Assembly (NCBI RefSeq): GCF_000276665.1
Contig: NW_004955480.1
Coordinates: 9,823,236 to 9,887,235 of the forward strand
Reading direction: 5' to 3'
Length of the DNA stretch: 64,000 nt
DNA from: Chinchilla lanigera
Lineage: Eukaryota > Chordata > Mammalia > Rodentia > Chinchillidae
The notes under the pieces were generated by a model. The model was not told the origin of the DNA. It saw only the letters and a program-made list of their open reading frames with translations, and ran no database searches. The position numbers and the translations under genes were made by a program. Of the stretch, positions 23,391 to 34,348 are shown piece by piece (position 1 is the stretch's first letter; every line of letters starts with the position of its first letter).

Positions 23391-24269
23391 TTCACCGAGT
23401 TTCTTTTACATGCCATGTCATTGTTTTTGTGTGTGTGTGACATTTGTCCTATATCCAAAATGCTTATCATTTGTGGTGTCTCATCTCAAGATGCCAAATA
23501 ATTTCTTTTCAAAATATTCATTTCTTGCACTAAATAATTGCCAAGGGTTTGCTCTGCTTCTACTTCTTTTGAATTCTCAAGATAATCTTTGACAATCATT
23601 GTTCAAATTTCCTATTGTAATGGTTGTCATTTTGGGGGCTCTCCTCAGCTTTCATACTTATCTCATCCCCAAATAAAATAAACTGTATTCAAACCTAGTG
23701 GTTGCCAAACAACTTCAAGGATAAATGTTTCTTGACTCAACTTCTGGTCAAATGTTCTGTCTGGAGGTATCTACTGCTCCCCCGCCAACGCCTCCCCAGC
23801 TAACGTCCCACACCTCCTTGGTAAGCTCCACATCCCAACAGGCTTTACTAACCGTGGTTCTGGTTGACTGCGTTTGTGATGAAATCAACAGTGGGTAAAT
23901 ATAGAAATAGTCTCGAGCTCCCCACACATATCACTACCAGAGTCTTCCTATTTCTCTCCCCCAACAAAGGTATGAAAACTACATTTTTCCAACTCCAAAT
24001 TCTACACATCACTGCCATTAAGATCCATCCCACACCCATGCCCTCCAATTCTGGCTCAGTAGCCACTGAAGATTGATCTTCTCTGAAGTAGTAAAGTAGA
24101 TAATGGGAGGGGAGTGGAAGCACGACTCTGTCTCAGAAAATGAGAGCCACACAGAATAAATATGGCTACAAAGAATTCTGCTAGGAGGCAGTAAACTCAC
24201 TGCCCGGAGGAGGAATCAGATTCCAGTATGTTTGAAATGGTTAACTGCATTCCAAAAATAAATTTGGAG
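23391..24269. other. Unique sequence without a gene
   Basis: Opposing short frames (up to 91 codons) without domains. No repeat recognised. Confidence 0.4.
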
Positions 24270-24350
24270 GGAGGGGGAGATAGCTCAGTGGTATAAGCAC
24301 CTGCCTGGCAAGTGCAAGGTCCTGAGTTCAATTCCCAGTACCAAAAATAT
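24270..24350 (+). mobile_element. ID SINE, older copy
   Basis: 'gggagatagctcagtggtat', 'cacctgcctggcaagtgcaa', 'gagttcaattcccagtacc', with a short A/TA-rich tail. It lacks the 'ggggctgg' start. An approximate flank repeat (aaaaataaatttg / aaaaatatatatg) may be the target duplication. Confidence 0.88.
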
Positions 24351-24569
24351 ATATGTATATTGGCGCAGTACTTAAAAAATCAGTAACAGTATACCAATAA
24401 TATGCAGATATTCAGCTTCTTTGGAAGTATAAAAGGATTTAGGAAGTCTGCTGCGGCTGCATTTTCACAGACAATGGACCCTGTTCAAGTTACATTCTCT
24501 CCAGTTGTCTCTGTCACTTGTCAACCTATCTTTGCTATCTCAGATGTTGAAATTTTCAAGCCAGTATAA

Positions 24570-25040
24570 ACTTGAGTTTCCTAGGGCTGCCATAACACAT
24601 TACCTATGAAGTTGGTATCTTAAAGCAACTGCAACATTCACATCACAATTCTGGAGGTCTGAAGTCCAAAATCAAGGTGTTGGCAAGGTCACATTCCCTC
24701 TGAAGACCCTAGGGAAGAGTCCTTCCTTGATAATTCAAGCCTGTGGTGGTTTCTGGTGGTTCTTGGCTTACGGCCCCACTGCTCCAATCTCTTTGTCATC
24801 CTATGGCCTTCTTCTCTCTATGTGCCTAGGTATGTACAGTAATTTACTGTATCTTATAAAGGCACTTTCATTGGATTTAGCTCCCACCCTGAGCCAGTAA
24901 GACTCATCTTAATATCCTCTTAATTATATTTGCAGAAAATCTATTTCCAAGTAAGGTCACATGCTCAGGTTCTGGGTAGACACAAATTTCACCAAGAAAT
25001 TCATACCAGGATACTCAATCCAGGAGACTTCCATTTAGGA
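24570..25040 (-). mobile_element. MLT1-like MaLR LTR, minus strand
   Basis: Plus-strand order 'tttcctagggctgccataac', 'acaattctggaggtctgaag', 'ccaaaatcaaggtgttggca', 'cttataaaggcactttcatt', 'tttccaagtaaggtcacatg' matches the reverse complement of MLT1-type LTRs. The same family lies in plus sense at 33910. Confidence 0.85.
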
Positions 25041-25468
25041 GATCCCAGTTCAGGGAAGTACAATGAAAGAAGGATAAATCTACCTCTTTTCCATAAAATG
25101 TCTCAGCAACATACCACACCTGCGATGTGTTCTCTGCTCTCTGGTTGCAGCCACAGTAATGTTGGCACAATGTTTACCTAAACCCGGCCTTCAGGGAACG
25201 GGCGGTCCAAGTTTATGACTGTCTTATAAGCTTACATCTTCTGTTAAGCCTTTGTAGGCATTTTACTTTGCATTACAGAGAAGCTATACCAGGGGCTGTT
25301 AACAGACACCATTTTAAACCACCAGTCAATGAATTAACTTTGTCACCTGCAATGTAGAACACAAGGAAAGGATGAAGCTTCTTTCCCCCATCAAATCCAC
25401 TCCTCATTCCATCCACACTCTCCCTGTTCCCATATGCTGTCCCCAAAACCATCAATCACATGGGTGAC
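25041..25468. other. Unique sequence, nothing recognised
   Basis: No repeat or gene identified. Confidence 0.4.
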
Positions 25469-25868
25469 TGTTATGGCTTATGTCTAGTTGTCGCCCCAAA
25501 GCCCCATGTGGTCATAGGTGGGGCTTCTTCAGACGTGGCTGGATCTAGAGTGTGAGATTCATAGTGCAATGCTGGGATTAAAGATGGGTGATTACTAAAT
25601 CAGTTCACTGATTGGTTCAGCACTGCCATAAGCCCAGTAGCCTAGATACAATATAAGAGGGGCAGAAAGACACTGTTGAGGTCTCTGTCTTGTTGCTTTG
25701 CTACCTTCTGCCCACCATGAATGTTTCTCCTCTGTAATGCTTGTCTGCCATGCCATGCTGCCTTGGCGCCAGCCAAACCCCTACAAACTGTGAGACAAAT
25801 AAACCTTTCCTTCCTTCACTTTAGGTGTCAGGTATTTTGTTTCAGCAAAAAGAAAAGTAACTAAGACA
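25469..25868 (+). mobile_element. Complete MaLR-type solitary LTR, 400 bp
   Basis: Starts TG (tgttatggcttatgtct) and ends CA (gtaactaagaca), with 'gtggtcataggtggggcttc', a TATA-like 'caatataagaggggcag', and the polyadenylation region 'gagacaaataaacctttcc'. Flanks are gtgac (25464-25468) and atgac (25869-25873), a 5-base duplication with one change. It is the reference copy for the reversed LTR at 5574. Confidence 0.9.
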
Positions 25869-26469
25869 ATGACTTTAGAATGATATAAGAAGTAAGAAGA
25901 AATTGTCCTGCAAATACAGAACAGGAAACCAGATAATACTGAATGAGACATCACAATACAGCTGCTGGATCTTTTAATTCTGAATTTCAAAGCTTTCATT
26001 TGTTAATGCTGATTAAATAATGAAGACAATTCCAGGTTATGAAAATGTTAGTAATCAGCACACTACACAATAGCTATTGTCACTGATTTGTATACTTAAT
26101 GAAAAAACTAATTGCTGCATATTCATTATTGTATTATTATTGATATACCATCCCAAATACAGAAGAACGAATGTTTTTAAGAACAAGAAAAATTCCTCAC
26201 TCATTAGAAAATTGGAGGGAAAAAATAACAGAAAGGAAAAATACCTTAAAATTTCTAATGTTCAACTGTGGAAATTGAGGTCTAGAGAGGAAAAATGATT
26301 CATCCTAAGTTACCCAGATATTTGGCAATGAATTTGGAACCGTACCCTGGAAACTCTGCCATTAAAATTGCTGTTCTCCCTGGATATAATGCAGTCAAAA
26401 TATTTCAAGCAAGTTGAGACTATACCATCTTCTATATTAACTGCATTCACTCGTATATTACATTGCAGT
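25869..26469. other. AT-rich unique sequence
   Basis: No gene or named repeat. A short 'gaaattgaggtctagagagg' near 26270 could be the MIR core. Confidence 0.4.
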
Positions 26470-26620
26470 TTCTAAGGACTTTGCCAACATTTTTACAAAA
26501 CATACATTTTGATTCTCACAATAATCCTTGGATGAGAAGACAGGAGATATCGCTATTCTATTCCAAAGTAAAGAAATGGGACATCAAAATTTCCACGTTA
26601 ACAGTGTGTTTGGCTCACTT
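26470..26620 (-). mobile_element. MIR-like fragment, minus strand
   Basis: 'ttctcacaataatccttgga' followed by 'gatatcgctattctattcc' and 'aaagtaaagaaatgggac' follows a diverged reversed MIR. Confidence 0.5.
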
Positions 26621-28335
26621 AGTTTGCACTAGGCCGTTAGACACAAAGAAGGTTCAGAACCCCGAGGGCTCTGCGGTCTGAGGAAGGGGGCAACACTGAC
26701 TTATATGGGTCAAGGTAGAGGTGAGCCCCCGGTGCTGAGGAAGTAGAGAACAAGTAGGTAAGTGGAGAACGAGCACGTTAAGTTAGGACTTATGTTTAAG
26801 CAGAAGCTAAAGAGCAGCTGTTTGCCAGGTGGATGATAGAAGAAATGGCCTTCCAGCTGAAGGAAGACAGTGTGTTGCATGCTACAAAATTTCAGCATGG
26901 CCTCTGGGAAGGGCATGGATTAGAAGATCTACAGAGACACTGATATCAGATTATGGAGGCTAGGGCAATGAATCTGAATTTCATCTACCAGGCAATCAGC
27001 CGCTGAAGGCTTTTAACTTAAAAAATGTTATTTAATCAGATCTGTGTTTTAGAAAATAAATCTTTAAAGTAATACCTTCTAAGTCAAATACCACTTCAGC
27101 TCAGGCAGGTGGCAAAAAAGAAATATATAAAGCTATAGTGTAGGAAATTATGACAACCTGAGAAAATTAGGTGTCTGTACTGAAAGGGCTGGCCTCATTC
27201 TACCTCATCTCACAGGTGTTTGCTGTAGACCAGGATGCTCAGCCCATTTAAGCTTGCCAAAGAAACAGGAAACATGCATTTATATAAAAAGCATCAGATT
27301 CTTCAATTTTGACATCTTAGTCCAAAGCCTGGGTGAGACAATGAAAACAATAAACTATACCTATACACTGAAAATATCCAACAAACCATCTTTCGATCAC
27401 TTGACCTATATACAAGAATCCAGAGGCAGAGAGATGATAAGAAATCTGTTTCAAAAATATAAAGGTGAGGCAGAACCAGTAAGGAGTAAAAAGAGAAGAA
27501 AGCTGGCTTACAGGAGGTAGAATCAAGAGGAGAACCACTGGGGTCAGGAGACCGGCTTACCATGTGCTGGGACTCCGGGCTGTGAGGCAGTCCCACCTGT
27601 CATTGCTGTGACTGGGGAGGTAGGCTTTACCCTTTTATTTTCAACTCACAAAGCATTAGCAAAAAGTGGATCTGAAAAACAAGCTTTGAATGTCACCCAG
27701 TCCCACATTCCCTGAGCCCTCCACATTCCAGTTTGGATCCACAGCCAGATTCAGAAGCAAGTCTGGTGTTCTTTGTTTTTCTCCTTCAGTCTCTGAAGTA
27801 TTCAGTTAACGTTCTCTGCCATAAAACAGGAAATGGTTGATCTCCTTTCCTTAACTATGCTGTCTCTCTGATTTAAGTACTTTTCACCTGTGAACGTCCT
27901 TGGTTACTCCTGAACCTCATTCTGTCCCATAAAAGGCACTAAATTAAAGGCCACATTGGCTCTGTGTTTTAGTGAAGTGATTTTTGAAGCGTGCTAGAAG
28001 ATTGCTTTTCCCTTCATAGAGCCCGTGAGGTTCATCACAAATGCCCTTCCATTCTGCAATTTGCCCTAAAGCTCCACACCTTTAAGACTCAGCCTAGACG
28101 GCCTCTCCTGCCTACAGCTTGCTCTTACCATGGCCGCACCCCCGGCAGCCCCAGATTGGCCAGGGTGCTTTGACTATCTAAATCACAATCACTTGTCATC
28201 ATGTAACTCATTTCCACTCCTGAAAACCTCTAAGCCGTACTCTACCCAGCAGCTAGAGTGTCTTCTAACAGGATAGGTGATATCTCTATCACTGCCAGCT
28301 TAACTTCTTTACTAGCTTTTCTTTGCAGTTAGAAT
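26621..28335. other. Unique sequence, possible old repeats
   Basis: No gene. About 26990-27050 ('ggcttttaacttaaaaaatg', 'aatcagatctgtgttttaga') resembles an ancient LINE-like repeat that I cannot name. About 28040-28110 may be L2. Confidence 0.35.
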
Positions 28336-28740
28336 AGCACTTCTTTAAGTGATTTGTAAAACCTTGAATTATCTGATCCCGTCCACAACCAGTAATATGA
28401 CTTTCCTTCTTTTCTGATTACTTTCAAATACATGGCTCTCTTTGCAATCCTCAGGTATCACCACAGGGCCCTTGCACTCACCATTACCTTGAGGTGCAGT
28501 GCTCACACACACACTTTTCACACAGCTGGATAGATCCTTCTCACCCTTCTGTTCTTATGTTGAATGCCATCTCCCAGAGCAGCCTTTCACTCCTGCCATG
28601 CTCATCTTCCCAGCTTATTCTCCTTCAGCAAGTCTTCTTGTTTCCTAGTTCTGGCAGGTTTTCAGAATTACCTTGCAGACCTCCAAGTGCTAGAGTGTAG
28701 TTGTCCGTGGTCCTTGCTACTGCTGTGTGAGCCAGTGACT
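28336..28740 (+). mobile_element. L2 fragment, plus strand
   Basis: 'ccttgaattatctgatcccg', 'cacagggcccttgcactcac', 'cccttctgttcttatgttga' and 'cagagcagcctttcactcc' follow the L2 order. Confidence 0.5.
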
Positions 28741-29429
28741 CACACTCTGATCACACTTCCCAGAGGCTACACTCACACTCAGTGGCTAAGTAGAGCAGGA
28801 CATTAAGGAAGCCATTCCTGGGAGACCTGGGGCAACTCTGACTGGCAAAACTGGTGGGGGGGAGATCTCCAACCAGCTGTGCTAATGCTTTCCCAGATGA
28901 CACAGAAGCTGGAGACACTGACCATCCAGGCTGCCTTCTTCCCTCAGGGGAGTCAGCCCTGCACTGAAGGATGCAGCTCCCTTACGGTGCCATCCCTGTG
29001 TTCCCTTGAAGCTCTGTCTCACCTCTCGTTCTTCCAGAACCCAAATCAGCACAGCAGAATTTATCTGAGTCCTTGTCTACATGAATTTATTTCTTCAATC
29101 TCTTCAATAAATATTATCTCATACACTGCCATGTCCACAGCACCTAGAACCACCCTGGATCACATCAGGTGTTTGTCAATATTTGCACACTAGGGTAAAC
29201 CTCTCCTGGCCACATTATTGCAAGTCTATTACTACATGGACACATAACAGAGAAATATCCATGTATCTTCACCTCTCCTCAGAGTGAAAGGATTCTGAAA
29301 GTGTTCTATGTATGGAGTTTGGTGCCAGCATACAGGCCCTAGTGTCAACATCTTAGCAGCTTTATTTGTGTTTATTGAATTGAGAAACCATTCTGTTTCC
29401 TCTCCCATTCGGAGACCAAGCATAACGAA
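28741..29429. other. Unique sequence without a gene
   Basis: A 104-codon plus frame (28879-29193) is compositionally L2-like and has no domain. Confidence 0.4.
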
Positions 29430-29714
29430 GTCATATCCTGATCTGCTTTCTGTAATGCCGTCTGCTTTACCCTCTTGTGTCCCATATCTCTGAGTGACTC
29501 CTATATTCTCTCAGTTCCATAAATTCTCCTTCTCCATCACTAGCCTTCTAAGTTCCCCCCAACACTCAGGTCTATCCAAACAATCGCATGCCCTACCTTC
29601 TGACCTCCTAAATACCTGCTCACTGAATGCACCTTTCTCCATTTCACCATGTCCACTACCCGCTTCTGGTCTAAGCTACCACCATCTGTCCTTTTGAACC
29701 ATACAAAGCATCTC
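29430..29714 (+). mobile_element. L2 element, first part (before the LTR)
   Basis: 'tttcaccatgtccactaccc' followed by 'gcttctggtctaagctacca' and 'ccatctgtccttttgaacc' matches the L2 section that normally precedes 'cagcagccagagtgatctt'. In this window the latter is found only after the LTR, at about 30645. Confidence 0.7.
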
Positions 29715-30582
29715 TGTTTTAGTCAGGGTTTGCAAGGGCAACAATACAGGACACATAACTTACAGGGTTATTTTATAGTAGTCACCCAAAGAGTCATACA
29801 CAAAGAGAGTGCAGGAAATCTGTCCACACACTAGAGACCAGAAAAATCCAGCTGAGGGCCTGGATCCCATGGCAATGTCCTGCATGAGTGCAACTAAAGA
29901 CCTAGAGCCCACGGCAATGCCCCCCACGAGGCATTACCCTCCAACTGGAGTCCAAGAGCCCTGACAATACCTCATGCAGCCTGTTTCAAGGATCTGCACT
30001 GAGAAGGCACAAAGGTCAGAGATGGAAGCTAGAAAGTCTGTGCCAACTGGATAAAGGATTTGACCTGCCAGGCTGAGGGATCTGCACTGCAGCCAGGAAG
30101 CAACAGTCAAAGTAAGAACCAGAGCTCCATACCATAGCCATTTCCAGTGACAATGAGGTCCCAAGCTCCTCCAACAATGAGAACAGTGGAGTGTATATCA
30201 AGAAAGCTGGCGCAACAAGCTTCTCCAGGACACTGAACAATGCACCATCTTCCCCTCTGGGGCCAGGAAGTGATGCTCAGAGTAAGGACCAGAGCTCCCC
30301 CAAAGTGAACGGTAGCCATTCTCAATGACAATAAGGTCCCAAGCTCCTCCAACAATGAAAACAGCTGCATTCATATCAGGGAAGCCAGCATAAAGAGCTC
30401 TTCCAAGAGATCCAACAGCACCCGGGAGGACCAACAGCTCCCTAACAGCTTCTCTTCTCCTTCTCTAGTTCTGCCTCTTATGCTGCTGGCAACAATCCTC
30501 AGGTGGCCCTCCCACACCCAGCACCTGCTGGTTCAGTTCAGCAGCGTGTTACAAGTCGACAACTAGTTGTCAACCCACCACA
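29715..30582 (-). mobile_element. ERVL-like solitary LTR, 868 bp, inserted into L2
   Basis: Bounded by TG (29715) and CA (30582) with atctc on both sides (29710-29714 and 30583-30587), an exact 5-base target duplication. On the minus strand it starts 'tgtggtgggttgacaac' and ends 'ccctgactaaaaca', a typical ERVL-class ending. It contains a partly doubled 170-178-base segment. There are no retroviral genes: long minus-strand frames here are produced by the repeat and share the peptide motif EELG. Confidence 0.85.
30091..30440 (-). repeat. Direct repeat of about 170-178 bp inside the LTR
   Basis: 'agccaggaag' at 30091 matches 'ggccaggaag' at 30261 (step 170). 'ccaagctcctccaacaatga' occurs at 30161 and again at 30339 (step 178). 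The growing step means a small insertion in the second copy. Within LTRs, such doubled blocks usually lie in U3. Confidence 0.85.
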
Positions 30583-30587
30583 ATCTC

Positions 30588-30940
30588 AATAGGTTCTTGT
30601 TCCTCCAGGTTTGCCTTCCTCCCTACATTTCTCACCCAGCAGCCAGAGGTCTTTTCTGAAAACAAATCCAATCAAGTTCCACTCTACCTAAGGCCATTCA
30701 ATTCTCCACAGCCTGGCGAGCAGATCTTTCTAGAGCCTGCCTGTGTCTACCGTCAGTGTACACTGGCATCCCATCTTCCAGCCATGCACACCAGTTTGGG
30801 CGACCGCAAATCTATTTCCCTCTTTCTTAGAGAAACACATTCCTCTGACTCACCCTACCTCTACCAGTCTAATTCCTGCTGATATCCCTTTTTCCAAAGA
30901 TTCTCCTATGGACTGGTCCAGTCTGGATAGAATAGTTTTC
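30588..30940 (+). mobile_element. L2 element, continuation after the LTR
   Basis: 'tctcacccagcagccagagg', 'aaacaaatccaatcaagttc' and 'ggccattcaattctccacag' continue the L2 order that was broken at 29714. Confidence 0.7.
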
Positions 30941-31029
30941 CCCTGAATTCCCCTAGAAATCCAGACTACCCCATCATGCCTCCTGTCATGTTGACCTGTT
31001 TAGTTATCTGTGTGACTTTTCTTTCATAA

Positions 31030-31545
31030 AACAAAGATTCAATGACATTACTCCAAGGCATACAGTCCTTCAAGAATTCCCCCATTGCCTCTAAACACAC
31101 CAGTGTTCAGCCCTCTCTCTAAAATCATCTCTCCACACTCCCTGAGCTTTGGCCATTCCCCGCTGTACACAGGGCTTCAGCCACATGGCACTAGCTCACA
31201 GGTCCGTTCAGATATTGCCCTTCTGCCTGCACTGCCTTTCTTCTTTCTCCTCTGATCAGCTGCCCTTGATCCTTCAATACGCATCAAGGATTTTCTTCTA
31301 TGAAATTTTTCTTATCCCTCTCTCCTCTCGGTAGAACTGATCTCTGCTTCCACTGTGGTCCCATGTTATCTATACAAATTTCGGTTATTTACTTGGTAGC
31401 ATTTCTTGGTTTATGAGTCTGTGTCTGCCACTGATCTATAAACTCTTCAAGGGTATGAGCAAGGTCTTATTCAGCTTTCTTTTTCTAGTGCCTGCTTCAT
31501 ACAGAGAAAGTGTTCAATACATATTCATTGAGTGAACAAATGGGT
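31030..31545 (+). mobile_element. L2 3' region, plus strand
   Basis: 'tgccctttcttctttctcct'-like pyrimidine sections, 'actcttcaagggtatgagca', 'aaggtcttattcagctttct', 'tagtgcctgcttcatacag' and 'cattgagtgaac' give the end of an L2. It may belong to the same L2 as 29430-30940. Confidence 0.75.
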
Positions 31546-32319
31546 AAACAACTCCATCCATTCTTCAAGGCTTTACAGTTTTCACCTTTGCTTATTCTCC
31601 CTCCTTGAGCTACGGTAAATCACATGCTTTATTTCCTGAGCTCTATACATGCACAGCTGTACAGTCTTTCTTAGTAGGTGTTAAGCATCTAAAGAGCAAG
31701 GACAAAGCTTAATGTTGTCTTTGTCCCTCCGTCTCTGTTCTGCACAAGGATGGGGCTCAATATACTTCCGCTGATTGATTGTTATTACCCTATTATTCCT
31801 TTCTGATTCTGCAACTTACTGAAAAAATGTAAAAAGAAACCCTTCTCAGGAATCAAACAACTAAAATAACAAAATGTTCTTTTCTAAAAATAACGCATCC
31901 TCAAAACACCCAGGGCCGAGCCGGAGCACTTTCTCTTCCCCCATTAATGAGAGAAAGATGACACTTCCTCTGTTTTCCGTTTGTCTGCGTGATGTCTGTG
32001 TTGCCTGGAGATTTGTGGCTGTTGTTTAAGGAAAGATCAAATGACAAAAGGAGATAGATGAGCTCCTTGATTAAAAAGTGGCGCTCAGATGCATCACCTT
32101 CCTCCAAGCTCATACAGGCGAGGATGTTCCAACTCGTGGATTGTGGTAGAGGAACGGTCTCCGGAGGTGCCAAGGCAGGCCAGCCGCACCCAGATGTACC
32201 CCCTTCAGACCCGCAGCACATTGACACAGAGTAAAATCAAAGCCTCCTTTAAGGAGCTTGGATTTGCCATTGACTGACTCAGGACCATTTCTGGAAAGAA
32301 AATCAAGGAACTGGCATAG
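31546..32319. other. Unique sequence without a gene
   Basis: A 108-codon minus frame (31901-32227) lacks any domain. About 31630-31780 still looks L2/MIR-derived ('ctaaagagcaaggacaaagc'). Confidence 0.4.
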
Positions 32320-32560
32320 CGTAATGAAACCTACATACCTTCAACCCCAGTCCCAGCAATTACTAGCCATGTGACCCTGGCCAGATTCTTTAGTCTCTCT
32401 GCTGTCGTTTGAAGCAAAAGGATGATAAGGACACACCCAATGAAAGTGCTGATGTGTTGGAATAAGATAGGACAAACCACTTGGCATCCCTGCACTCGGT
32501 GCTCATTAATGGTAGCTGTGACTAAAGAGCCAGAACCACACCTGTACAAACAGATACCAG
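32320..32560 (+). mobile_element. MIR SINE, plus strand
   Basis: 'cagcaattactagccatgtg' followed by 'accctggccagattctttag' and 'tctctctgctgtcgtttgaa' follows the MIR core order. Confidence 0.75.
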
Positions 32561-33909
32561 TTGTTTAACAATTAGGCTGCACTACCTACTATGCCAGTTG
32601 TTTCCACATCAGTGTTTTGCTTCTAAATCTCATGATAGCTCTTTATCCTTAGGTATTATTCCACTGCATCTGGAGAAGCAGGATTTCTGGGAAGTTAAGT
32701 AACTATGCAGTACCTCACAGCTACAGAGGTAATCTTTATAGCAGAATGAGTGGACTCCTTTCACACAGTCTCGTGCCTCTAATGTTTACCCCGCTGGGGT
32801 GGCAGGTGAATAGGGCCATGAATCCCAGCCCACTCCCACAGACTCCATTAGGATTTTGACAGAGGAGCAGGTTGACCGAATGGATTCTCCTTAATATTGC
32901 TAGTTTAGGCTTTAGCCTCACATGGGCCCTCTAGGCCAGAAAGCCCTCCCCTACCATCACCACCCATTCAGGAGAGAGCTGACCTTATCTGGCGTCCCAG
33001 GCGCAAGGACAACACCGCATTCATAAACTTCCAAGGATAAAAGTACTTGCTGTTCAAGAAAGACCCCTAGGCCCTTTAGAGGGGAATCATTAGCTATTGT
33101 CCTTCAAAAAAAATCTACACCTTTCTTTTTCCTTCCAGCAAAATATTCCCATCTATCTTGTAGTGTGTGTTGGCGGGTGAGGGGCTTGTGTATGTGTGTT
33201 TGCCATTGAATCCTTAACCTCTCAAAGAATTTCTCCTTGGACAGTCATTGTGGGAGAAGGAAAAGGCCTCGAGCTCCCTCTAGAGGTTGAAATGATGTGA
33301 CCAGTACTTGCTTATGTGCCAAGCAGCAGTGGAAGAGGCCAGAAGTGATGCCTCTTGTGTTACGTGTCAAAAGCCCTACAGGAATGGATTCAAGCCAACA
33401 TTCTTCCTTTTGCAAAAGTGAGCGTGGACAAAGTGGAAATCCCTACACCCACCACAAGTTCACCGACTGAGACATCTACTCTCTTCAACAAGAAATGGTG
33501 ACTTGGATCTCTGGAGACCTGTGAGCTTCAGTTAAAGGACTGAAAGTAACCAGCCAGCCACCAGCCAACTCCCAGCCTGGGAGCACAAGGCTCTACACGG
33601 CCACCAGAGCCAGGAGCGAAGCACTGAACCATAAGAGGCACCCGGTGGCAACCTGCTTACTGCAAAAAACTGCAGGAAGATGGAGTCCACCAGCCCCACA
33701 TGAAAAAAAAAAAAAAAATGCAAGCCATAGTGAGAGGCAGCAGGGTGTATGGAGGGCCACAGGCTGCTTCCTTGCCCCTGTACCCAGATTGTGCATGGGA
33801 AATAATTGGAACTTAATAAGTACAATTTCAGAGTAATGTTGAATGAGCACACATCTACCTAGGATTGACCAGCTAAGGGCTATGTCCCCCATGTAGCACA
33901 GAGAGCACT
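32561..33909. other. Unique sequence with an A16 run
   Basis: 16 A bases at 33703-33718 without a recognisable SINE head. Overlapping frames (up to 106 codons minus) around it are due to the A/T run. No gene. Confidence 0.4.
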
Positions 33910-34348
33910 TGTTATGATTAGAATTCTGTCCTCCAAAGAGATATGTTCAACTCTTAACCATTGTACTTAGTGAGCATGACCTTATTTGGAAATAGGGTCA
34001 TTAAAAATGTAATCAAGTTAAGAGGAAGCTATACCAGAATTGGGTGGGCATTAATCCAGTGACAGGCATTCTTATAAGAGAAGGAAATTTTGAGCACAAA
34101 TGCACAGAGACACACACACAGAGCACCATGTGACGCTAAAGGCAGAGATCACAGGAACTCGTCTAGGAGCCAAGGCATGCCACAAGTTCCTGGCAACCAC
34201 CAGCAAACATCAGTAGAGAGGCATGGAAGGATCCCTCTCCAGGGTTTTCCAAGGGAGCATGGCTTTACTGACACCCCGACCTTGGGCTGCTGGCTTCCAT
34301 AACCATGAGAGAGAGTTTGAAGACTTGCAAAATAAAATCTATAAAGAC
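33910..34348 (+). mobile_element. MLT1-like MaLR LTR, plus strand
   Basis: 'gaccttatttggaaataggg', 'tgtaatcaagttaagaggaa', 'ttcttataagagaaggaaat', 'cagagcaccatgtgacgc', 'agtagagaggcatggaagg' and 'aataaaatctataaag' appear in MLT1 order. The end is degraded and a target duplication is not seen. Confidence 0.88.

Noticed and set aside
29934..30434. Overlapping minus-strand frames with a repeated EELG peptide motif
   Set aside because: They fall within a solo LTR and the peptide repeat simply reflects the 170-178-bp DNA repeat.
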